Shown in pieces: positions 7,815 through 15,091 of a DNA stretch of 20,384 bases (its first letter is position 1; every line of letters begins with the position of its first letter). The position numbers and the translations under genes were made by a program. The notes below the pieces were generated by a model. The model ran no database searches. It was not told where the DNA came from and saw only the letters and a program-made list of their open reading frames with translations. This DNA is from Actinomycetes bacterium (GTDB taxonomy: Bacteria; Actinomycetota; Acidimicrobiia; Acidimicrobiales; RAAP-2): positions 1 to 20,384 of the forward strand of contig JAJYZN010000027.1 in the NCBI GenBank assembly GCA_021799915.1, read 5' to 3'.

Positions 7815-8800
7815 CCGATCCGGTGCTCCCAGCCCATCGCCTCGAGCATCTCGCCCCTCAGGACCCGCCGGGCCGGGTCCTCCACGCACCGGCCGATGAC
7901 CACCGGCGAGCGCAGCCCAGCCGCGTTGAAGGCCTGGGAGAGGGACTCGGGCGCGGGCGTTGCGATCACCAGTTCGTAGTCCTCGCCGCCCCCCAGGGCG
8001 TCGAGCGTCGTGGCACCCTCGACGACGGGGACCCGATCGAGCTCGAATCCCACGCCCGACGCGTCGGCCAAGCGGTGCAGGTCGATTGCCAGCCCGTCGG
8101 AGACGTCGATCATGGCGCTCGCTCCGGCCTCCCGCGCTGCCAGCCCTTCGGCCAGGCGAGCCCGCGGCCTGCGATGCGAACGGATGGCCGATGCCACGGC
8201 CATGCCGGCGGCCGTCGCCGGCGACCCCGCCGCACCGTCCCTGAGGGCGCGCAGCCCGGCCGACGACGACCCGAGGGGGCCGGTGAGAGCGAGCCAGTCC
8301 CCTGGACGTGCGCCTGCTCGGGAGACCGGGGGCCTCTCGCCCTCGAGCACCCCGGCCACGGCAACCGAGATCACGAGCACCGAGGAAGCAGTCAAGTCGC
8401 CGCCCACCACCGGGCACTGCCATTCGGCCGACGCCTCGGCCACGCCCTCGATCACGCCGGCCACGGCGATACCCGGCGGGACTGCGAGGGTGACCAAGGC
8501 GTGGGAGGGCCGCGCACCGACTGCTCCGACGTCGCTCAGCGCCGCGGCCATGGACTTCCACCCGGCGTCCGACGGCGCGACGAGGTCCAAGTCGACGTGG
8601 ACGCCCTCGACGACTGCGTCGGTGGCCAGCACCAGGCGGCCGGCGGGCCGGCCGAGCACCGCCGCGTCGTCGCCGATCCAGATCTGCCCAGGTGGAGGCC
8701 CCCCCGATGCCGCGTCGAGCACAGCGGTGAGCCGGCCGACGAGCGCGTTCTCGGTGCCGGGCGCTCCCAGGGGATCTGGCGGCCGGTTGGGGTACACCAC
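7811..8800 (-). CDS. thiL: Thiamine-monophosphate kinase
   Basis: ThiL phosphorylates thiamine monophosphate to thiamine diphosphate, the last step of the pathway. The 329-residue product shows the AIRS/PurM-type fold signatures: GDDAAV (43-48) near the N terminus, [11 protein letters not shown] for Mg-ATP binding, [15 protein letters not shown], and the C-terminal half with [16 protein letters not shown] and GGGEDYEL. The length is usual for the family. Two adjacent GTG codons (8800 and 8797) are the best starts; neither has a strong ribosome binding site. CATGAT, a poor -10 match, lies 6 bases before the second GTG. No TPP riboswitch-like element is seen upstream. In mycobacteria thiL also lies close to the DAK2-recG genes, so the context fits. 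It diverges from pckG across a spacer with tandem repeats. Confidence 0.95.
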   Translation of the reverse strand: MVYPNRPPDPLGAPGTENALVGRLTAVLDAASGGPPPGQIWIGDDAAVLGRPAGRLVLATDAVVEGVHVDLDLVAPSDAGWKSMAAALSDVGAVGARPSHALVTLAVPPGIAVAGVIEGVAEASAEWQCPVVGGDLTASSVLVISVAVAGVLEGERPPVSRAGARPGDWLALTGPLGSSSAGLRALRDGAAGSPATAAGMAVASAIRSHRRPRARLAEGLAAREAGASAMIDVSDGLAIDLHRLADASGVGFELDRVPVVEGATTLDALGGGEDYELVIATPAPESLSQAFNAAGLRSPVVIGRCVEDPARRVLRGEMLEAMGWEHRIG

Positions 8801-8858
8801 GAGATCATGCCTAGCATTGACGCGACCGGGGCGCCTTCGGACCTGTCGGCGCCGCCCG

Positions 8859-8910
8859 CTCGGACAGCACACTCGGACAGCACACTCGGACAGCACACTC
8901 GGACAGCACA
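8859..8910. repeat. Four perfect 13-bp tandem repeats between thiL and pckG
   Basis: The unit CTCGGACAGCACA occurs four times without a mismatch (8859, 8872, 8885, 8898). The array lies 45-96 bp upstream of the pckG ATG and 59 bp from the thiL start. The 13-bp period is neither a codon multiple nor a helical turn multiple. It could be a regulator-binding array or a slippage product. Confidence 0.95.
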
Positions 8911-8936
8911 CGACGCGCCGTGGCATGCACGGCGAC

Positions 8937-8944
8937 GAGGAGGA
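8937..8944 (+). promoter_or_regulatory. Ribosome binding site that decides the pckG start
   Basis: GAGGAGGA lies 10 bases before the ATG at 8955. The in-frame ATG at 8925 has no such site, so the shorter form is preferred. Confidence 0.7.
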
Positions 8945-8954
8945 CGCGAAGCAC

Positions 8955-10745
8955 ATGGCCCCCACCGACAACGACAAGCTGATCTCATGGATAGAAGAGG
9001 TGGCGGCCCTCACCCTGCCTGACCGGGTCGAGTGGTGCAACGGATCGGCCGAGGAGTACGACCGCCTGTGCCAGCTCCTCGTGGACAACGGGACCTTCAC
9101 CCGGCTCTCCGACGCGAAGCGGCCCAACAGCTACTGGGCCTGCTCGGACCCCGGCGACGTCGCGCGGGTGGAGGACCGGACTTTCATCTGCTCCGGGCTC
9201 GAAGAGGACGCCGGCCCCACCAACAACTGGCGCGACCCCGTCGAGATGCGGGCCACGCTCACCGGGCTGTTCCGTGGCTCGATGAAGGGCCGCACCATGT
9301 ACGTGGTGCCGTTCTCCATGGGTCCACTCGGCTCTGACATCGCCCACATCGGGGTCGAGATCACCGACTCGCCCTACGTTGCGGTGTCGATGCGGATCAT
9401 GACCCGGATGGGCTCGTCCGTGCTCGACGCATTGGGGCCCGACGGCTTCTTCGTCCCGTGCCTGCACTCGGTCGGCGCGCCGCTCGGCCCCGGCGAAGCC
9501 GACGTCCCCTGGCCCTGCGACACCGAGAACAAGTACATCGTGCACTTCCCCGAGACCCGGGAGATCTGGTCCTACGGCTCGGGGTACGGAGGCAACGCCC
9601 TGCTCGGCAAGAAGTGCTTCGCCCTGCGCATCGCCTCGGTCATGGCACGCGACGACGGATGGCTGGCCGAGCACATGCTCATCTTGAAGCTGACGTCCCC
9701 AGAAGGCGAGACCCGCTACGTGACCGGCGCGTTCCCCTCGGCGTGCGGCAAGACCAACCTCGCCATGCTGATCCCGACGCTACCGGGCTGGAAGGTCGAG
9801 ACGATCGGCGACGACATCTGCTGGATGAAGTACGGTGCAGACGGCCGGCTCTACGGGATCAACCCGGAGGCAGGGTTCTTCGGGGTGGCTCCGGGGACCA
9901 ACTCCCACACCAACCCCAATGCGATGTTCTCGGTGGAGGCAAACACGATCTTCACCAACACGGCGCTCACCGACGACGGGGACGTGTGGTGGGAGGGAAT
10001 GACCGACGAGCCCCCATCGCACTGCACCGACTGGCGCAACGAGGAGTGGACCCCGGCAAAGGGGACCACGGCGGCGCACCCCAACGCCCGGTTTACCGCG
10101 CCGGCGGCCCAGGACCCAGCCATCGCCCCGGAGTGGGAGGACCCGGCCGGCGTGCCGATCTCGGCCATCCTCTTCGGCGGGCGCCGGGGCTCGGTGGTGC
10201 CGCTCGTGTTCCAGTCGTTCGGCTGGGAGCACGGGGTGTTCCTCGGCTCGATCATGACCTCGGAGACGACCGCCGCCGCGACCGGCGCGGTGGGGAACCT
10301 GCGACGCGACCCGTTCGCCATGCTCCCCTTCTGCGGGTACAACATGGGCGACTACTTTGCCCACTGGCTCGAGGTCGGAGCGGCCGGAGACCCCGACAAG
10401 CTCCCGAAGATCTTCTACGTCAACTGGTTCCGCAAGGACGCCGACGGGCGCTGGCTCTGGCCCGGGTACGGCGAGAACTCCCGGGTGCTCCAGTGGGTGT
10501 TCGATCGGGCGGCAGGACGCGGGGACGCCGTCGAGACGCCCATCGGCTGGGTGCCGGCACCTGGTGCCATCGACATCGAGGGAACCGGTGTCTCGAAGGA
10601 GGACCTCGACGAGCTGCTCCGGGTGGACCACGACGAGTGGCGTGCCGAAGTTCCCCTCATCCGCCGCCACTTCGACATGTTTGGCAAGCGGCTGCCGGCC
10701 GAGCTGGCGGCCGCGGTCGACGAGCTCGAACGCCGCTTGGGATGA
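8955..10745 (+). CDS. pckG: Phosphoenolpyruvate carboxykinase (GTP)
   Basis: This enzyme interconverts oxaloacetate plus GTP with phosphoenolpyruvate, CO2 and GDP at the start of gluconeogenesis. The 596-residue product matches the GTP-type family in length. Visible signatures are [20 protein letters not shown] near the N terminus, the P-loop [11 protein letters not shown] (258-268) with the reactive cysteine C264 typical of GTP enzymes, the metal-binding [10 protein letters not shown] (285-294), [19 protein letters not shown] and [12 protein letters not shown]. Nothing essential seems missing. The start is set by the ribosome binding site at 8937. The gene is divergent from thiL, with a 13-bp repeat array in between that may carry control signals. 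A small inverted repeat (CGCTCG/CGAGCG, 10761-10774) follows the stop, but its loop is too short for a convincing terminator. Confidence 0.97.
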   Translation: MAPTDNDKLISWIEEVAALTLPDRVEWCNGSAEEYDRLCQLLVDNGTFTRLSDAKRPNSYWACSDPGDVARVEDRTFICSGLEEDAGPTNNWRDPVEMRATLTGLFRGSMKGRTMYVVPFSMGPLGSDIAHIGVEITDSPYVAVSMRIMTRMGSSVLDALGPDGFFVPCLHSVGAPLGPGEADVPWPCDTENKYIVHFPETREIWSYGSGYGGNALLGKKCFALRIASVMARDDGWLAEHMLILKLTSPEGETRYVTGAFPSACGKTNLAMLIPTLPGWKVETIGDDICWMKYGADGRLYGINPEAGFFGVAPGTNSHTNPNAMFSVEANTIFTNTALTDDGDVWWEGMTDEPPSHCTDWRNEEWTPAKGTTAAHPNARFTAPAAQDPAIAPEWEDPAGVPISAILFGGRRGSVVPLVFQSFGWEHGVFLGSIMTSETTAAATGAVGNLRRDPFAMLPFCGYNMGDYFAHWLEVGAAGDPDKLPKIFYVNWFRKDADGRWLWPGYGENSRVLQWVFDRAAGRGDAVETPIGWVPAPGAIDIEGTGVSKEDLDELLRVDHDEWRAEVPLIRRHFDMFGKRLPAELAAAVDELERRLG

Positions 10746-10856
10746 CGCAGCGCGGAATGTCGCTCGACCGAGCGGATCTCGTCGCTCGAGGCATCCGTCC
10801 GCTTCACGACAGAGGTTCGGTGCCCGAGCGGTCCTGAGCAGGCGAGGGGGGATGCA

Positions 10857-12065
10857 GTGGTGGATTGCGCGATCATCGACGTCGACGAGCACGTGTTCGA
10901 GCACCGCCGGACCTGGCTCGACAGCATCGACCCGTCCTGGCGAGACGATGCCCTCCGCATCGAAGACGACGAGCGGGGCTGGCCCTGGCTGACCTGGCGC
11001 GGCTCCCACCTCTACCCGGTCGAGATCCAACACCCCGGGCGACCCGACGAGGTCGGCGAGCGCCGGTGCCGGATGGCTGCAGGCGGTGACGCTCCCGGCC
11101 GGTACGAGGACCTCCTCCCGCGGGCCTATGGATCGCCTGCTGGGCGGCTCGAGATGCTGGACCGCTCCGGTCTCGCCGGGGCGGTCCTGTTCCCGAACTT
11201 CGGTCTGGTGTGGGAGCAGGCTCTCGCTTCGGACCGGCCGGCTCGCCGGGCGAACATGGCGGCCTACAACCGCTGGGTTGCCGGGGTGCAGGCCGACGGA
11301 GCGGGGCGGTTGTTCGCGGTGGCACACCTCAGCCTGGACGACCCCGAATGGGCAGCACGGGAGATCGCGGCACTCGGAGCATCGGGCATGCGGCTGGCGA
11401 TGATCGCTCCGGCCCCGGTCGACGGATTACCGCTGTCGGACCGGTCGTTCGACGGCGTCTGGGCGGCATTCGTCGACGCGGGCGTCTCGCCGGTGTTCCA
11501 CGTGTCGTCTTTTCCCAGCCCCCTCGACCCGGCGTGGCACCGCGGAGACCCCGAGCCCCTGGACCATCTGCTGGATTCGGTCTTTTTGTCACTGGCGCCG
11601 GCGGTGGCGATCGCCAGCATGATCCTCCACGGGACGTTCGAACGCTTTCCCACGCTCCGTCTCGGTGTCGTCGAGCTCACCGCCGGATGGGTCCCGTCGT
11701 TCCTCTTGCACCTCGACGGAGCGTTCGACTTCTACATCGCCCGTCACGGCGAGTGGTACCAGAGCCTGTCGCTGCGGCCCTCCGAGTACTTCTTGCGCAA
11801 CGTCCGAGTCGGTGCGCTCCCCTACGAGGCCCCGGCCCGCTTGGTACGCCAACTCGGTGACCACACGTTCATGTACGGGAGCGACTGGCCCCACGCCGAG
11901 GGTGTGGCCGACCCCGGAGGCGCCGGCCGGAAGGCTGTCCAGGGTCTCGACGGCGATGCCGCTGCCGGGCTCTTGGGCGCCAACGCAGCATGGCTGCTCG
12001 GTGGCGGTGCAGACCGTCTCCTGGCCGGCGGAGACGCAGGCCCTTCACACGGCGGAGCCGCATAG
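10857..12065 (+). CDS. Amidohydrolase family 2 (TIM-barrel metal-dependent hydrolase)
   Basis: The 402-residue product looks like an Amidohydro_2 protein of the aminocarboxymuconate-semialdehyde decarboxylase superfamily, often called a predicted TIM-barrel metal-dependent hydrolase in actinobacteria. The N-terminal metal motif is DVDEHVFE (8-15), departing from the usual HxH. Later ligands are probably H215 (FHVSSFP), H258 (ILHGTFERFP) and D343 (YGSDWPH), followed by LLGANAAWLLG near the end. Relatives act in decarboxylation or hydrolysis during aromatic or lipid breakdown; the substrate here is unknown. The GTG at 10857 is preceded by a G-rich site (GAGGGGGG), which supports this start; a second GTG follows directly. 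It lies 111 bp after pckG on the same strand and may be read from its own promoter. The last 15 or so residues are low-complexity Gly/Ala. Confidence 0.85.
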   Translation: MVDCAIIDVDEHVFEHRRTWLDSIDPSWRDDALRIEDDERGWPWLTWRGSHLYPVEIQHPGRPDEVGERRCRMAAGGDAPGRYEDLLPRAYGSPAGRLEMLDRSGLAGAVLFPNFGLVWEQALASDRPARRANMAAYNRWVAGVQADGAGRLFAVAHLSLDDPEWAAREIAALGASGMRLAMIAPAPVDGLPLSDRSFDGVWAAFVDAGVSPVFHVSSFPSPLDPAWHRGDPEPLDHLLDSVFLSLAPAVAIASMILHGTFERFPTLRLGVVELTAGWVPSFLLHLDGAFDFYIARHGEWYQSLSLRPSEYFLRNVRVGALPYEAPARLVRQLGDHTFMYGSDWPHAEGVADPGGAGRKAVQGLDGDAAAGLLGANAAWLLGGGADRLLAGGDAGPSHGGAA

Positions 12066-12146
12066 GAGGCGATCCGTCAGGGCATCGGGGATCGGCGCGG
12101 GCGCTTTGGCACGTGGGCACGTGGTCGTCTCGGCATCTGGGCACGA

Positions 12147-12213
12147 GGGTATCTGGGGCGTGGGTATCTGGGGCGTTTCTGGGGCGTGGGTATCTGGGGC
12201 GCTTCTGGGGCGT
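12147..12213. repeat. G-rich tandem repeat in a convergent spacer, possible G-quadruplex
   Basis: The 15-bp unit GGGTATCTGGGGCGY occurs at 12147, 12162 and 12188. The last two copies are each followed by TTCTGGGGCGT, giving a 26-bp period. On the plus strand five GGGG tracts (12155, 12170, 12181, 12196, 12207) and two GGG tracts (12162, 12188) are separated by loops of 3, 5 or 7 bases, which fits the standard G-quadruplex pattern. A decayed copy precedes it near 12134. The spacer 12066-12242 holds no gene. Confidence 0.85.
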
Positions 12214-12242
12214 GGCAGCTTCCCGCAACCGAGCTCCGGCGC

Positions 12243-13214
12243 TCAGGCCAGGTTGTCGCCCCCGAAGATCTCGGACACCGAGGTGTCCTCGAACACCGCG
12301 TCGATCGCGTCAGCGATGATCTTGGCGACCGAGAGCACTTCGATCCGATCGAAGCGCCTGTCGTCGGACAGCGGGAGCGTGTCGGTCACGACCACCCGGG
12401 AGATGGGCGCTGCCTTGAGCCGGTCCACCGCCGGATCAGAGAGCACCGCGTGAGTGGCCATCGCCCAGATCTCGGCTGCGCCCGAATCCGCCAGGAGCTC
12501 GGCGGCCGCGCAGATGGTGCCGGCCGTGTCGATCATGTCATCGATGACGACACAGTGCCGACCTGTCACCTGCCCGACCACGTGACGCGCTTCTACCTGG
12601 TTCACCGTGCCTCGCGGCCTGGTCTTGTGGACGAGAGCAAGGTCGGACCCCAAGTGCTGGCTGTAGCGCTCGGCGACCTTCACACGGCCGGCGTCAGGAG
12701 CAACGACCACCACGTCTTCGGGCACGTGCTCTCGCAGGTAGTCCTCGAGTACCGGAGCCGCCGTCAAGTGGTCGAATGGCACGTCGAAGAACCCTTGGAT
12801 CTGGCCCGAGTGCAGGTCCACGCTCACCACCCGATCGGCACCGGCCGCCGAGAGCATGTCCGCTACCAGCTTCGCAGTGATCGGCTCACGGCCGGTGGCT
12901 TTGCGATCCTGCCTTGAATACCCATAGTAGGGACACACCGCGGTGATGCGCTTGGCCGAAGCCCGTTTCGCAGCATCGATCATGATGAGCTGTTCCATCA
13001 AGGAGTCGTTCACCGGGCCGCAATGCGTCTGGACGATGAACACGTCGCATCCCCGGACGGAACTGTCGTAACGGCAATGGACCTCGCCATTGGCGAATTC
13101 ACGCAAGTTCGCCTCGCCCAGCTTCACCCCCAGATGAACGGCAATCTGCTCGGCAAGCGCCGGATGCGATCGCCCCGACACCAGCTCAAGTCGCCTTCGG
13201 GGTATGAGCTCCAC
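12243..13214 (-). CDS. prs: Ribose-phosphate pyrophosphokinase (PRPP synthetase)
   Basis: This enzyme makes PRPP from ribose 5-phosphate and ATP for nucleotide, histidine and tryptophan synthesis. The 323-residue product is of normal length for class I enzymes. Signatures seen are the N-terminal FANGE (40-44), the ATP-binding PYYGYSRQDRK (95-105), the metal-binding VDLHSGQIQGFF (132-143), APDAGRVKVAE (172-182, with Arg in place of the common Gly after DAG), and the PRPP loop DDMIDTAGT (225-233). The GTG at 13214 is chosen because the conserved part begins directly after it and TAGCGT lies 8 bases upstream. A frame extending to 13313 only overlaps the broken transposase. In actinobacteria prs normally follows glmU; here an insertion-sequence remnant separates them. 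Confidence 0.96.
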   Translation of the reverse strand: MELIPRRRLELVSGRSHPALAEQIAVHLGVKLGEANLREFANGEVHCRYDSSVRGCDVFIVQTHCGPVNDSLMEQLIMIDAAKRASAKRITAVCPYYGYSRQDRKATGREPITAKLVADMLSAAGADRVVSVDLHSGQIQGFFDVPFDHLTAAPVLEDYLREHVPEDVVVVAPDAGRVKVAERYSQHLGSDLALVHKTRPRGTVNQVEARHVVGQVTGRHCVVIDDMIDTAGTICAAAELLADSGAAEIWAMATHAVLSDPAVDRLKAAPISRVVVTDTLPLSDDRRFDRIEVLSVAKIIADAIDAVFEDTSVSEIFGGDNLA

Positions 13215-13222
13215 GGCACGCG

Positions 13223-13228
13223 ACGCTA
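13223..13228 (-). promoter_or_regulatory. Candidate -10 hexamer for a leaderless prs start
   Basis: The minus strand reads TAGCGT, 8 bases before the GTG at 13214, with no Shine-Dalgarno site in between and no clear -35 box. If real, prs would have a promoter independent of glmU even though the transposase remnant lies between them. Confidence 0.35.
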
Positions 13229-13257
13229 CCAGCGCAACGGCACATGCTCGGCTGGGC

Positions 13258-13635
13258 CAGCTTGGCGATGGTCGTCTTGTCGGTGCGCCGGGCCAGCCAG
13301 GCGACCACGTCATGGAGGTTACGGGTGTGCCGGGCTCCCGGCCGAGCCCCCGGTCGGGTTCCCGGGTCCCCCTCGGTGCGCACTCGCCCGCAGCGGCGGC
13401 AGTCGACGCAGAGGATCTCAGCCTCCAAGAACCACCTCCGCGTCCCCAGGTCCAGACGCCTCCAGCGGTGCGCCGAGCGGTCGTAGGTCCATCAGGTCTT
13501 CTTCTTGCACGGACAGCGGTGCTTGGCTTGGCGCGGGCGCAACCCGAACACGGTCCCCTCGTCTCCAGACGTGACCGTCGCTACCGATGCCCCGAGGACC
13601 GCCGGCATCATGGTGAATGCAGTGGCGACGCGCAT
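13258..13635 (-). pseudogene. ISL3-family transposase, N-terminal remnant with in-frame stop
   Basis: Reading the minus strand from the ATG at 13635 gives MRVATAFTMMPAVLGASVA, then an HRCPCKKKT segment resembling the zinc finger at the start of ISL3 transposases, then TGA at 13494-13492. The same frame continues past the stop with WTYDRSAHRWRRLDLG, ILCVDCRRCGRVRTE, PGARHTR and DVVAWLARRTDKTTI, the order of motifs I recall for ISL3 transposases up to the helix-turn-helix. Resemblance ends near 13258 (AKLA), about 44 bp before the prs start, so the catalytic DDE region is absent. A full ISL3 transposase has roughly 400 residues or more; about 126 codons remain. RPGA is duplicated in the remnant. 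The family call is from memory of the motifs, not from a search. It is certainly not functional as it stands. Confidence 0.72.
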
Positions 13636-13714
13636 GCGTTCCTGTTTGCAAGCTGCGGTTTCGTCTCCAAGGCGCAGGAGAGGAGCTACGCGTGCGCGCC
13701 GCTTCGCGAGAAAT

Positions 13715-13732
13715 CCCCGGCCACGTCCGGGG
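13715..13732 (-). terminator. GC hairpin downstream of glmU, weak terminator candidate
   Basis: CCCCGG and CCGGGG can pair across a 6-base loop. On the minus strand the hairpin is followed by ATTTCTC rather than a clean T run. It lies 162 bp past the glmU stop and may instead belong to the end of the insertion sequence. The stretch 13636-13893 contains no gene that I can recognise. Confidence 0.3.
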
Positions 13733-13893
13733 GTCACTGCACGGTTGGTGGCGAGGTCGTCGCCACAACGGGCGTCAAGGATCCACGACGTCGGCCTCCG
13801 GCCGCCCTCGGCCCCCGCCTTCTCCGTCAAGCGGCCCAGGAGGAGTTGGGGTCTCTCTGCTGCGAGGAGGTGGGGTGATCCAGTGGATTGGGC

Positions 13894-15012
13894 CTAAGTC
13901 GACAGTCCCTCTCGGGAGGTAAAGGGAGGAACGTTCTCGCCCTCGGGTACTTCGACGCCAGGGCCGAGATAGGCAAATGGCCCGACATCCGCCCGTGCAC
14001 CGACGACGGCGCGGACGCACACGCTGTGGTGTACCCGCGAACGTTCTCCCACGTGTGAATCCACGAGCGTGCAGTCCGGTCCGACCTCCGCACCCTGTGC
14101 CACGACGGTCTTTCCTCGTAGTATCACTCCGGGCAGCAAGCTCACGTCGGTTGCCAGCTCTACTCCGGCGTCGACATACGTGCGCTCTGGGTCCCACATG
14201 GTGACGCCCCGTCTCATCCAACGCTCGTTGATCCGATCACGGAGCTCAGCTTCGGCCACCGCCAACTGCGCTCTGTCGTTCACACCAGCCGCCTCCATTG
14301 GATCTGACACGGTCATCGCATCCACTCGGTAGCCGGCATCGGCAAGCACCGCGACGACGTCGGTCAGGTAGTACTCCCGTTGCGAATTGACCGGGCTCAA
14401 CCGGCGTAGCGCCGGTGCCAGCAAGCTCCGGCGGAAGCAGTAGATCGAGGTATTGATCTCCTTCAGCTCCCGCTCGCCGGGATCGGCATCGCCGTCCTCG
14501 ACGATCCGAGCGACAGAACCATCCTTGCCTCGCAGCACCCGGCCATACCCGGTTGGGTCTGTAACCTCAGCAGTGAGGAGGGTCGCCCCGGCGCCACTTG
14601 CTCGATGATGGCGCACCAGAGCTGCGAGGGTGGCCGGTCGAAGGAGCGGGGTATCCCCGGGAAGCACGGCCACATCGCCCTCTCCGTCGTCACCGGGTAG
14701 CTCGCTTCCCGCGGGGAGACCGGTCAAACCTACGGCAGCGGCATCCCCCGTACCGTGCGGGCTCGGCTGCTCGACGAACTCGATGTCGAGCGCCGCAGGC
14801 GCGTGCTCGACCAGGGTCTTGGTCACCCATTCCCCGCGATGCCCGACGACCACGACGACGCGATCGATCTCGAGCTCGGCCAGCGCATCAAGCACGTGGA
14901 GCACCAACGGACGTCCGCACAGCAGGTGCAGAGGTTTCGGACGGAGAGACCGCATGCGAGTGCCCTCCCCGGCTGCGAGGACGACGGCGTACAACGGATT
15001 TCTCTGGCTCAT
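13894..15012 (-). CDS. glmU: GlmU, C-terminally truncated (uridyltransferase domain plus partial beta-helix)
   Basis: GlmU normally acetylates glucosamine 1-phosphate (C-terminal domain) and then couples the product to UTP (N-terminal domain) to make UDP-GlcNAc for peptidoglycan. The pyrophosphorylase domain is intact: LAAGEGTRM (12-20), K26, PHGTGDAAAV, VLPGDTPLL, TGYGRV and EINTSIYCF. The left-handed beta-helix begins near residue 275 and reads well up to VGPFAYLGPGVEVPEG, then departs into a short unrelated tail and TAG at residue 373. Full-length GlmU has about 455-490 residues, so about 100 C-terminal residues, including the acetyltransferase active-site His/Tyr/Asn and the acetyl-CoA pocket, are missing. 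The conserved LRPG reads LGPG. Other frames downstream do not restore the helix. The start ATG at 15012 has a GAGGGAGA site about 10 bases upstream. Uridyltransferase activity is likely; acetyltransferase activity is not. Confidence 0.9.
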   Translation of the reverse strand: MSQRNPLYAVVLAAGEGTRMRSLRPKPLHLLCGRPLVLHVLDALAELEIDRVVVVVGHRGEWVTKTLVEHAPAALDIEFVEQPSPHGTGDAAAVGLTGLPAGSELPGDDGEGDVAVLPGDTPLLRPATLAALVRHHRASGAGATLLTAEVTDPTGYGRVLRGKDGSVARIVEDGDADPGERELKEINTSIYCFRRSLLAPALRRLSPVNSQREYYLTDVVAVLADAGYRVDAMTVSDPMEAAGVNDRAQLAVAEAELRDRINERWMRRGVTMWDPERTYVDAGVELATDVSLLPGVILRGKTVVAQGAEVGPDCTLVDSHVGERSRVHHSVCVRAVVGARADVGPFAYLGPGVEVPEGENVPPFTSREGLST

Positions 15013-15028
15013 GGGGTCATTCTCCCTC

Positions 15029-15051
15029 GCGCGCACCTGCGGAGCGCGCAC
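15029..15051. repeat. Paired 8-bp direct repeat upstream of glmU
   Basis: On the minus strand GTGCGCGC occurs twice, 15 bp apart (15029-15036 and 15044-15051), 17-39 bp before the glmU ATG in the 79-bp divergent spacer. The GCGCGC cores also form an inverted repeat. It could be an operator or just GC-rich simple sequence. Confidence 0.35.
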
Positions 15052-15078
15052 GGTCGGCTCGAAGCCTCCCACCGGCGC

Positions 15079-15084
15079 TACGGT
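15079..15084 (+). promoter_or_regulatory. Candidate -10 hexamer for a leaderless alpha/beta hydrolase start
   Basis: TACGGT is followed by 7 bases and the ATG at 15092, the spacing expected when transcription starts at the first base of the start codon. No Shine-Dalgarno site is present. Confidence 0.4.
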
Positions 15085-15091
15085 GCAGTTG

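Noticed and set aside
8859..8910. CRISPR array
   Set aside because: The 13-bp units are directly adjacent with no spacers and no cas genes are present.
8010..8954. Upstream extension of the pckG frame by over 300 codons
   Set aside because: It runs antisense through thiL and through the 13-bp repeats; PEP carboxykinase homology and the ribosome binding site support a start at 8955.
8801..8954. TPP riboswitch upstream of thiL
   Set aside because: None of the conserved TPP riboswitch core sequences could be seen on the minus strand, and the spacer is dominated by tandem repeats.
13204..13878. Plus-strand open frame of 224 codons between prs and glmU
   Set aside because: The minus strand here carries the transposase remnant, and this frame has no recognisable motif or ribosome binding site.
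13775..14221. Minus-strand frame that might carry the missing GlmU C terminus after a frameshift
   Set aside because: I translated both alternative frames past 13940; neither shows beta-helix hexapeptides or GlmU motifs, so a simple frameshift does not explain the truncation.
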